From: an uncultured Rhodospirillaceae bacterium
Lineage (GTDB): Bacteria > Pseudomonadota > Alphaproteobacteria > Azospirillales > Azospirillaceae
NCBI GenBank assembly: GCA_937927415.1
Contig: CALBDS010000052.1
Location: 1 to 20,555, forward strand
Direction: 5' to 3'
Length of the DNA: 20,555 bases
In this document: positions 1 to 7,255 of the stretch, piece by piece
Layout: every line of letters begins with the position of its first letter
Numbering within the stretch: the stretch's first letter is position 1
The notes under the pieces: model-generated
Databases searched by the model: none
The model's input: only the letters and a program-made list of their open reading frames with translations
What the model was told of the DNA's origin: nothing
Position numbers and translations under genes: made by a program

Positions 1-172
1 ACACAGGCGGCGAGACCGGAGGCGAGACCGGCGGAGACACGGGTGGCGAGACCGGAGGCGAGACCGGCGGAGACACGGGTGGCGAGACCGGAGGCGAAAC
101 CGGCGGAGACACAGGCGGCGAGACCGGAGGCGAGACCGGCGGAGACACGGGTGGCGAGACCGGCGGAGACAC
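1..172 (-). repeat. (Ser-Pro-Pro-Val)n tandem repeat, truncated by window edge
   Basis: From 172 to the left edge the exoprotein frame reads V followed by 14 perfect SPPV tetrapeptides. At DNA level the units alternate between a few synonymous forms (for example GTCTCGCCTCCG and GTGTCTCCGCCG), making longer, nearly identical higher-order units of about 36 bp, which suggests recent duplication. The array continues past position 1, so the true copy number is unknown. It is a typical place for length variation and assembly collapse. Confidence 0.92.
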
Positions 173-3100
173 CGGGGGCGGCGGGGGCGGCGGGGGCGGC
201 GGCGGCGGTGGCGGTGGAGGCGGTGGAGGAGGCGGTGGCGGTGGTGGCGACAAGGTGTTCGCATACAGGATGCGGTCGCCGGTTTCCGTCACCGACGAGG
301 GGTCGTAGCTGGTGTAGGTCTTTCCGTACAGGGCCGTCCCGACGGTCAAGCCTCCCAGCGTGGTGGTGGCGCTGTTCGACGAATAGATCAGGAAACGCCC
401 GGTGCCGGGCGAAATTGCGCTGGCCCCGGTATTGTTGGTGAAGACCCCATTGTCGGACACCAGAACCACCGCGTCGCCCGCCCCCGATGCGGTCAGCGTG
501 CCTTCCAGGGTCACGTCGCTGCCGGCGGTGGGGCCGCGGTTCAACACCGAAATCGTGTCGGCGGTGATATCCCGCAAGGTGATGCCGCCGGACGTGGTGT
601 AGGTTTTGCCCAGCCCGGTGGACAACAGCATCGACAGGCTGCCGGTGCCCAGATTGATCGCGGTGCCCGACGCCATGGAGATGACGGCGGCTCCGGCATC
701 GCGCTGGGCATCCACCACCCCGTTGGCCAGGGTTTCGTTGGCAACCAGGGTCAGGTTGCCATTATTGATGCGGATGCCCGCGTTCAACAGGATGGAGCGG
801 CCCGCCTGCAGGGTCAGCGACCCGATGTTCGCCCCGGTCTTGCTGGCGAAAATGGCGTTGTTGACCATGATATCGTTGCTGGCCTGCAACGTGATGGATG
901 TCCCGGCGCTGAGCGTGTTGTTCAGATACGCTGTCGAAACGGACATGTCGCCGCCGCTGGACAGCCCGAACGGAATCAGGCTGTTGTCGGACACGCTGCT
1001 GATAATTTGGCCGGTGGTGGTGGAATAGGCGAGGAACCCACGGCGGTTCGGCCCGGCCGGCGTGACCTGGAAGCTGGATGCGCTGATGGTGCCCAAGATG
1101 CTGTTGGCCGAGGACACCACCCCGGTGACGCCGCGGTCCTTGTCGCCCCAGGTGATCGCCCCGGCATCGGTGACGGTGCCGTTGTCCCAATTCTGGCTGC
1201 TAAACACATAATTCCCGTCGTTCAGCAGCGCGAAGGACCCCAACCCCACCTGATCGTTGGCCCTGGAGCCAACCAGGCTGTTGGACGCCGATATGTTTCC
1301 GGTGATGGCGCTGTTGCCGTTGCCCCAGGTGATCGCCCCCACCTTGGTGGCGGTGCCGTTGCCCCAGTCCCGGCTGACCACCACATAATTGCCGTTGGCC
1401 AGCACATTGATGGAGCTGCCGATCTTGTCCCCGTTGTGGCTACCGACCATGCTGTTGGATCGGGTGATCGGGCCTGTGAGGCCGGTGGTGCCGTTGATCC
1501 AGGTTATGGCCCCGGCATCGGTGATGGTGGTTCCACCCGTGATGTCGTCCCAGTTGGGAACAATAGTAAGAAAATTGCTGTCACCCACCACCAGGCCGTA
1601 ATTGCCAAGCAGATCGCTGGCCGAGGTGCCGACCAGGCTGTTGCTGGCCGATATGGCGTCCGTGATGCCGGTGGTGCCGTCAGCCCAGGTAATCGCCCCG
1701 GCATTGACCAGGGTACCATTGTCCCAGTTCGGGCTTCGGACGATATAGTTGCCGTTGGGGAGCGCGTCGACGGTTTGACTGGACGAATCGCTCGCCGCCG
1801 AACCGATCAGGCTGTTGCTGGCCGAGACTGCCCCCACGGCCGAGCGCGCGGTCCCGCTCATCCAGGTCACCGCACCGGCGCTGTTCTTGGTCGTGGACGG
1901 CCCCGTCACCAGCTTCCAGTTGGCCGACCGGATCACGAAATTGCCGTTGGCCAGCTCGACAAGGCTGGTGAGGCCGACCTGATCGCCCGTCGTCGAACCG
2001 ATCAGGCTGTTGCTGGACGAGACCGCCCCCACGGTGGTTCCGCCGGTGCCGTCCCCCCAGGTGACCGCACCAACTCGGCTGGCCGACGCGCTGATGCTCC
2101 AGGAGGGACTCCGAACCACATAGTTGCCGTTGGTGAGCAGCGTGATGGTGGCGCTGGTGGCGGTGGTGCCGCCGACGGTGTCGCCGCTTCTGGAACCGAC
2201 GAGGCTGTTGGTGGCGTCCACCAGCCCGGTGGTGCCGGTGGAGCCGTTGCCCCAGGTGACCGCACCGGCGTTGGTGGTCGTGCTGTTAACCCGCCACGTT
2301 CCCGTACGGGTCACGTAATTCCCGTTGGTCAACGCGTAAAGGGTGGCGCCGACCATGTCGCTGGCGCTGGTGCCCATCAGGCTGTTGTTGACATCAATGG
2401 CGCCCGTGCGCCCAGTGGTCCCGCTGCCCCAGACGACGGCGCCAACGTCGGTCTTCGTTGCCACCCCGTCCAGCCGGTCGGCCACCGTGCTGGACACCAC
2501 CCAGTTGTTGTTGGTCAGCTTGATGAACGCGCTGGAGCCGAGCTGATCGTTGGGCAGGGCGCCAACCACGCTGTTGGCGCTGCTCACCACCGCCCCGGTA
2601 CCGCCGTTCGCCGCCGACCCGTCGCGCCATGTGACAGCGCCGGCGTTGAGCGCCGTGGGGCTGTCCCAATTCGGGCTGACGACCACGTAATGGCCGTTGC
2701 CCAGCGCGTTGACGCCGGAAACCGTCGGCGATCCGGCGTAACCGCTGCCGACGGCATCGCCGGCGGTGGAACCGATCAGGCTGTTGGCAGCCGTCACCGC
2801 GCCGGTCAGGCCGGTGGTGCCGTTGGCCCAGGTCACCGCCCCCAGCGCCGTCGCCGTTGCGTCGGCCCAGGCCGGAGAGGCGACCACGTAATGGCCGTTG
2901 CTCAGCAGTGTGATGCCGCCGCTGCCCACCCGGCTGGTGGCAACGGTGCCGACCAGACTGTTGGAACTGGTGATGGGGCCCGCCAAGCCGGTTGAACCGT
3001 TTATCCATGTCACCGCCCCGGCGTCCACCACCGCGCCGTTGTCCCATTCGGGCGACCCGAACACGACGTTGCCACCGCTGATCTCGACCGGCGCGATGGT

Positions 3101-5230
3101 GCCGACCTGATCCAGGGCCGTCACCCCGACCACGCTGTTGCTGGCGGAAATCACCCCCGACACCCCGGTGGTGCCGTCGCCCCACGTCACCGCCCCGGCT
3201 TGGGTCTCGGTGCCGTTGGCCCAGTGCGTCGTGGTGATGACATAGTTGCCGTTGCTGAGCGCCAGCAGAGCGCTCATGCTCGACCCCACCTGATCCTGCG
3301 CCGTGCTGCCGACCAGGCTGTTGGCCGCGGAAAGCACGCCCGAAACGCCGGTGGTGGCGCTGCCCCAGGTCACCGCCCCGGCATCCGTCGCGGTGCCGTT
3401 ATCCCAAGTGGAACTGCGCAGCAGGTAATTGCCGTTGGCCAGCACCACGGGGGCGGTGGTGATGCCACCGATCTGGTCATTCGCCGTCGAGCCGGTCAAG
3501 GTGGAAATCAGCGCCCCGGTGGCACCGTCGAACAGGTACGCCGCCCCGGCATTGGACCCGCCGGCGTCGTCGGTGTTGTTCACCACCACCACGTTGCCGT
3601 TGGGCAGGATCGTGATCAACGAAGGGTAGCTGTTGCCGGCACCGGGGTTGGGGTCGTTCATGGAGAAGCTGGGATACGACCCCGCATCGCTGACGGTGAT
3701 GTTCTTGGGATCGAGAAGCAGCGTGTCCGCCGTCACCGACCCGGCAAAGGCCAGCGCATCCTTGGACGACACCTCGACGAAACCATTGCCGCCGCGGGCG
3801 AAGATCAGGCCGGCGAATTCCGTCCGCTCTTCCGACCACACGATCACCCGCCCGCCGGCCACCAGACCGTCCGCCGTCAGCCGGGTGGTCGGGGTCAGGA
3901 TCGACTGCCGGGCCTTGGGCACATCGCCCCCGCCCTGATACTCGCCGCCCACCCGGATGGTGCCGCCCACCGTCCGGCCCGAGGCATCCACCGACGCCCC
4001 CACCAGCCGCACCGTGCCGGTGCCGAACAGGTCCACGGCACCGCCGGCACCGCCGGCCCCGGTCACATCCACCTGCCCCGACAAAAACACCGACCCGCCC
4101 GCCGACACGGCAACCGACCCGCCGTCCCGCGCGCCCTTGGCCGAGGTGCGCGCCGCGGTGGTGTCCATGGCGTTGCCGGAGGCCGCCAGGGTCACCCGGC
4201 CGCCGCGCCCGGCGGCGCCGTCGGCGCCGACGCGCCCCTGATTGATGACCGTCTTCGCCTGCACCGCCACCGTGCCGCCGCTGGTGCCGCTGGCCGACAG
4301 GGTGCCGGTGTGCATGGCCATCCCGTCGGGGGCCGACACCGACACGGCTCCGCCGCTGCCGTCGGCGTTGGTGGCGGTGACCGTGCCCGAGGTGACCACA
4401 TGCCCGCCGGCACCGTTGCCGCCGGTGGCCGACAGCCACACTCGGCCGCCCCGGTTTTCCGTGCCGGTGACCCGCACCACCCCGCCGTTGTTGCCGGCCA
4501 GGGCATAGACGTTGCCGCTTGCGGCCTTCAATTCCGCCTGCGCCGCTTCGATCAGGCCGGAGGTTTCCACCGACCCGGCGCTGGATCCGGCGCGCACATA
4601 GACCCGCTCGCCCTCTCCCCTTTCCCGGAGGAGCACTTCCGAGCCGGAGGCCAGGGCTGCCGTGCCCTTGGGCGCGCGGATCTCGCCCTTGTTCACCACC
4701 TCGCGCGCGATCAGGGCCACGTCGCCGCCGGTGGACGACACCTTGCCCAGATTGACCACCGACCCTTTGGCCTCACCCTTGAAGGTCATGTCGCCGCCGG
4801 CCATGAAATGGTCGTCGGGAACGTTAACGGTGGATGCGACGAAGTTGCCGCCGGTGGTCACCACCCCCGATTCACCGATCGTCACCCCTTGCGGGTTGAC
4901 CACATAGACCGAGCCGGTGGCTTTCAGCGTGCCCATGATCTGCGACGGGTCGCCGCCGGTCACCCGGTTCAGCGTGGCGCCGGAGCCGTTGTTGATCTGG
5001 ACTGTGTTGCCCGCACCGATGTTGAAGCTCTGCCAGTTGACGACACCACGGGCCGACGACTGGGTGACGGTCATCTCCGCCCCGGATTGGGCGATGGTGC
5101 CCTGCCCCGCGGCAAAACTCCCCCCCGTGGGCAGGGCGGAGGATCCCGCCAGAGCGGCGCCACACGACATCACAGAGACGGACGACAGCAACAGAATACG
5201 CAGAGTCGTGCCGTATGCTTTCCAATCCAT
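1..5230 (-). CDS. TpsA/filamentous-haemagglutinin-type secreted exoprotein, C-terminus outside window
   Basis: A single frame stays open from ATG 5230 to the left edge, giving at least 1743 residues with no stop, so the gene is partial at its 3' end. Residues 1-29 form a signal peptide (MDWK start, hydrophobic LRILLLSSVSVMS core, ALAG end). Residues ~32-200 look like the haemagglutination-activity/TPS domain that a TpsB pore recognises: a GGSFAAGQGTI opening, a VVNWQSFNIG stretch and an NPQG motif at 112-115. Gly/Ala/Val-rich beta-helical sequence follows to ~530. Fourteen ~61-residue repeats occupy ~532-1377, then more beta-helix (~1380-1660), 25 prolines (1662-1686) and SPPV repeats to the edge. 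The family is exported across the outer membrane by two-partner secretion and acts in adhesion, biofilm or contact-dependent competition; which role applies here cannot be told without the C-terminus. No tpsB gene is present in the window. Upstream of the ATG is a weak AGCAGG ribosome site. Confidence 0.88.
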   Translation of the reverse strand, partial: MDWKAYGTTLRILLLSSVSVMSCGAALAGSSALPTGGSFAAGQGTIAQSGAEMTVTQSSARGVVNWQSFNIGAGNTVQINNGSGATLNRVTGGDPSQIMGTLKATGSVYVVNPQGVTIGESGVVTTGGNFVASTVNVPDDHFMAGGDMTFKGEAKGSVVNLGKVSSTGGDVALIAREVVNKGEIRAPKGTAALASGSEVLLRERGEGERVYVRAGSSAGSVETSGLIEAAQAELKAASGNVYALAGNNGGVVRVTGTENRGGRVWLSATGGNGAGGHVVTSGTVTATNADGSGGAVSVSAPDGMAMHTGTLSASGTSGGTVAVQAKTVINQGRVGADGAAGRGGRVTLAASGNAMDTTAARTSAKGARDGGSVAVSAGGSVFLSGQVDVTGAGGAGGAVDLFGTGTVRLVGASVDASGRTVGGTIRVGGEYQGGGDVPKARQSILTPTTRLTADGLVAGGRVIVWSEERTEFAGLIFARGGNGFVEVSSKDALAFAGSVTADTLLLDPKNITVSDAGSYPSFSMNDPNPGAGNSYPSLITILPNGNVVVVNNTDDAGGSNAGAAYLFDGATGALISTLTGSTANDQIGGITTAPVVLANGNYLLRSSTWDNGTATDAGAVTWGSATTGVSGVLSAANSLVGSTAQDQVGSSMSALLALSNGNYVITTTHWANGTETQAGAVTWGDGTTGVSGVISASNSVVGVTALDQVGTIAPVEISGGNVVFGSPEWDNGAVVDAGAVTWINGSTGLAGPITSSNSLVGTVATSRVGSGGITLLSNGHYVVASPAWADATATALGAVTWANGTTGLTGAVTAANSLIGSTAGDAVGSGYAGSPTVSGVNALGNGHYVVVSPNWDSPTALNAGAVTWRDGSAANGGTGAVVSSANSVVGALPNDQLGSSAFIKLTNNNWVVSSTVADRLDGVATKTDVGAVVWGSGTTGRTGAIDVNNSLMGTSASDMVGATLYALTNGNYVTRTGTWRVNSTTTNAGAVTWGNGSTGTTGLVDATNSLVGSRSGDTVGGTTATSATITLLTNGNYVVRSPSWSISASASRVGAVTWGDGTGGTTVGAVSSSNSLIGSTTGDQVGLTSLVELANGNFVIRSANWKLVTGPSTTKNSAGAVTWMSGTARSAVGAVSASNSLIGSAASDSSSQTVDALPNGNYIVRSPNWDNGTLVNAGAITWADGTTGITDAISASNSLVGTSASDLLGNYGLVVGDSNFLTIVPNWDDITGGTTITDAGAITWINGTTGLTGPITRSNSMVGSHNGDKIGSSINVLANGNYVVVSRDWGNGTATKVGAITWGNGNSAITGNISASNSLVGSRANDQVGLGSFALLNDGNYVFSSQNWDNGTVTDAGAITWGDKDRGVTGVVSSANSILGTISASSFQVTPAGPNRRGFLAYSTTTGQIISSVSDNSLIPFGLSSGGDMSVSTAYLNNTLSAGTSITLQASNDIMVNNAIFASKTGANIGSLTLQAGRSILLNAGIRINNGNLTLVANETLANGVVDAQRDAGAAVISMASGTAINLGTGSLSMLLSTGLGKTYTTSGGITLRDITADTISVLNRGPTAGSDVTLEGTLTASGAGDAVVLVSDNGVFTNNTGASAISPGTGRFLIYSSNSATTTLGGLTVGTALYGKTYTSYDPSSVTETGDRILYANTLSPPPPPPPPPPPPPPPPPPPPPPPPPVSPPVSPPVSPPVSPPVSPPVSPPVSPPVSPPVSPPVSPPVSPPVSPPVSPPVSPPV
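173..247 (-). repeat. Run of 25 consecutive proline codons in the exoprotein
   Basis: In the exoprotein frame, codons from 247 down to 173 are all proline, with mixed CCG, CCA, CCT and CCC use. It directly follows the sequence RILYANTLS, where the beta-helical part ends. A polyproline II rod or hinge separating the passenger from the distal C-terminus is the likely physical role (inference). Mixed codon use makes simple slippage of one codon an incomplete explanation. Confidence 0.9.
1100..3635 (-). repeat. 14-unit protein repeat array inside the TpsA exoprotein
   Basis: Each unit spans about 59-70 residues (mean near 184 bp) and carries an L-x-NGNYVV strand motif, then SPxWDNGT, AGAVTWGNGTTG and SxxNSLVGS..D.VG. 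I count 14 NGN-type motifs and 14 matching GA(V/I)TW-type motifs; the first unit has GAAYLFDGATG instead, which resembles FG-GAP/integrin-alpha propeller blades. Unit copies differ in sequence at both protein and DNA level, so this is an old, diverged array rather than a recent expansion. Borders are approximate. Confidence 0.8.
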
Positions 5231-5645
5231 CACGTGCCTGCTCTCCAACCGCTCCCAGCCCCGTCCCCCCCGCGCGCCTTATGGCTCTCTTTCAACAAAA
5301 GGGGGAAGAGGCGTTAGCCTCTCTACTGAATGCAACCTAAGGGATGCTACCAAGATAATTACAATGATCCATAAAAATATTTCTTTAGTCCTAGGACCTG
5401 TGCTCGCCCGGCCGCCAGCGATCCCTTGCGGCCGACAAGGGATGCGACAAGGCTCGGGGGATTGGAGACACACCGGATCATCGCCGGGGATTGCTGAATA
5501 AAACTCAACAACCCATTTCGGAATTCAGATTTGTCCCGACGCTTTGGGAGTCCGATGATCCACCCTTCGCCGGTTCCGGTGATTGCCTCCATCGAGGGTA
5601 CGCCGACTCCGGCCGGTCCGCATCGTGATTCCAAGGATTGAACCA
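5231..5645. other. Divergent intergenic region between exoprotein and alcohol dehydrogenase genes
   Basis: The 415 bp hold no gene that I can support. About 5335-5392 is strikingly AT-rich against the GC-rich surroundings and is the best place for promoters of either flanking gene, although I see no convincing -35/-10 pair. A small inverted repeat (AGAGGC-GTTA-GCCTCT, 5307-5322) lies in the probable leader of the exoprotein gene and, read leftwards, is followed by TCCCCCTTTTG. It could be a weak attenuator or a chance hairpin. A ribosome site (AAGGA) for the dehydrogenase sits just before 5646. Confidence 0.5.
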
Positions 5646-6710
5646 ATGATTCAGGTGAAAGGCTACGCCGCTCACGACGCTCAATCGCCCCTGGTTCCGT
5701 TCCGTTTCGAACGGCGCGAACCCGGCCCCAACGACGTGCAGATCGAGATCCTTTACAGCGGCATCTGCCATTCCGATTTGCATCAGGTGCGCAACGACTG
5801 GAACAACGCCCTCTATCCCATGGTCCCCGGCCACGAGATCGTCGGCCGTGTCGTCAAGGTGGGCGCCCAGGTGACCCGGCTGGCGCCCGGCGATTACGCC
5901 GGTGTCGGCTGCATGGTCGATTCCTGCCGCCAGTGTTCGGCCTGTGAAGAGGGGCTGGAACAGTATTGCGAGCAGGGGGCGACCCTGACCTACAACGACC
6001 GCGAGCGCGGCAGCCGCCAGCTTACCTTCGGCGGCTATTCCGAACAGATCGTGGTCGAGCAACGCTTCGTGGTGAAGATCCCCGCCACACTGGACCTCAA
6101 GGCGGTGGCGCCGCTGCTGTGCGCGGGCATCACCACCTATTCCCCCCTGCGCCATTGGAAGGTGGGACCGGGCCAGACGGTTGGCGTGATCGGGCTGGGC
6201 GGGCTGGGCCACATGGGCATCAAGTTCGCCAAGGCCATGGGCGCGCATGTGGTGATGATCACCACCTCCCCGGACAAGGGCAAGGACGCCACCCGCCTGG
6301 GCGCCGACGCGGTGCTGCTGTCGCGCGATGCCGACGCCATGGCCGCGGCGGCGGGCAGCTTCGATTTCCTGCTGAACACCATCCCGGTGCCCCACGATCT
6401 GAACCCGTATCTGGCCCTGCTCAAGCGCGACCGCACCATGGCGATGGTCGGCGTGCTGACCGAATTCGAACCGCCGCTGTCGGGCGCCAGCCTCATCCTG
6501 GGGCGCAAGAGCGTGGCCGGATCGGCCATCGGCGGCATGCCTGAAACCCAGGAGATGATCGATTTCTGCGCCGCCCACAACATCGTCAGCGACGTGGAGA
6601 TGGTTGCGATCCAGGGGGTCAACGACGCCTATGAGCGGCTGGTCCGCAACGACGTGAAATACCGCTTCGTCATCGACATGGCGTCGCTGCGCCAGGATCC
6701 GGCGTTCTGA
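5646..6710 (+). CDS. Zinc-dependent NAD(P) alcohol dehydrogenase, YahK/CAD type
   Basis: The 354-residue product is a full-length cytosolic medium-chain dehydrogenase that interconverts alcohols and aldehydes. Catalytic zinc ligands are visible as Cys41 (GICHSD), His63-Glu64 (GHE) and Cys159 (LLCAGITTY). The structural zinc site is Cys94, 97, 100 and 108. The Rossmann motif GLGGLGHMG covers 183-191. These features match the cinnamyl-alcohol-dehydrogenase/YahK branch, which usually prefers NADPH and a broad range of aldehydes. The ATG at 5646 is chosen over an in-frame ATG 63 bp upstream because AAGGA lies 7 bases before it and family members start near this point. It is followed at 56 bp by the molybdenum hydroxylase genes on the same strand, so an alcohol-aldehyde-acid route is conceivable, though the partner enzyme is exported. 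The physiological substrate is not known. Confidence 0.93.
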   Translation: MIQVKGYAAHDAQSPLVPFRFERREPGPNDVQIEILYSGICHSDLHQVRNDWNNALYPMVPGHEIVGRVVKVGAQVTRLAPGDYAGVGCMVDSCRQCSACEEGLEQYCEQGATLTYNDRERGSRQLTFGGYSEQIVVEQRFVVKIPATLDLKAVAPLLCAGITTYSPLRHWKVGPGQTVGVIGLGGLGHMGIKFAKAMGAHVVMITTSPDKGKDATRLGADAVLLSRDADAMAAAAGSFDFLLNTIPVPHDLNPYLALLKRDRTMAMVGVLTEFEPPLSGASLILGRKSVAGSAIGGMPETQEMIDFCAAHNIVSDVEMVAIQGVNDAYERLVRNDVKYRFVIDMASLRQDPAF

Positions 6711-6766
6711 CCGCCCGTGCCTTCCCATAGCCTTCCCTCCATTCACATCCCGCAAGGAGCGGACCG

Positions 6767-7252
6767 ATGAAGTTGACCATCAACGGACGGGACCATGACG
6801 TCGATGGCGATCCCGATATGCCTCTGCTGTGGGTGTTGCGGGACGTAATCGGGCTGACGGGCACCAAGTTCGGTTGCGGTGCCGGTCAGTGCGGCGCCTG
6901 CACCGTCCATCTGGACGGCCAGCCCATCCGCGCCTGCATCACGCCCGTCGGCATGGTGCAGGGACAGGCCGTCGTCACCATCGAAGGGCTGGCGGGTGAC
7001 GGGCTGGCGGGCAAGGAACGCGCAGCCAAGGCGGCCGCGGCGGTGACCAAGGCATGGACCGCCCTGGACGTGCCGCAATGCGGCTATTGCCAGTCGGGGC
7101 AGGTGATGGCCGCCACCGCCCTGCTGACCGCCAACCCCAAGCCCACCGACGCCGACATCGACGCGGCGATGGAGGGCAACCTGTGCCGCTGCGCCACCTA
7201 TCAGCGCATCCGCGCCGGTATTCACGAAGCATCCCGGATGCTGGAGGCCTGA
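6767..7252 (+). CDS. [2Fe-2S] small subunit of a molybdenum hydroxylase (IorA/XdhA-like)
   Basis: The 161-residue protein carries two iron-sulfur clusters that pass electrons from the molybdenum subunit encoded next. Cys37, 42, 45 and 57 (FGCGAGQCGAC..C) form the plant-ferredoxin-type cluster in the N-terminal half. Cys105, 108, 140 and 142 (CGYC..NLCRC) form the second, helical-domain cluster. Length and motifs match the small subunits of isoquinoline 1-oxidoreductase and related aldehyde oxidoreductases. It has no signal peptide of its own and would be carried out with the Tat-targeted large subunit, as known for this family. A strong AAGGAG site lies 7 bases before the ATG. The stop is 3 bases from the start of the large subunit, so the two are surely translated together. 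Confidence 0.94.
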   Translation: MKLTINGRDHDVDGDPDMPLLWVLRDVIGLTGTKFGCGAGQCGACTVHLDGQPIRACITPVGMVQGQAVVTIEGLAGDGLAGKERAAKAAAAVTKAWTALDVPQCGYCQSGQVMAATALLTANPKPTDADIDAAMEGNLCRCATYQRIRAGIHEASRMLEA

Positions 7253-7255
7253 CTC

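Noticed and set aside
1..172. Short tandem DNA repeats considered as a CRISPR array or minisatellite
   Set aside because: There are no spacers; the repeats translate cleanly as SPPV in the exoprotein frame.
1007..5317. Long plus-strand frames (662 and 705 codons) opposite the exoprotein
   Set aside because: They consist of His/Gly/Ala/Arg-rich repeats that mirror the real minus-strand repeat gene; no start site or recognisable domain.
5359..5646. A 95-codon minus-strand frame in the intergenic region, containing LLSFIQQSPAMIRC
   Set aside because: It has no ribosome site or domain and would leave no room for the promoters of the flanking genes. I considered a relic of an insertion element but found no terminal repeats or transposase motif.
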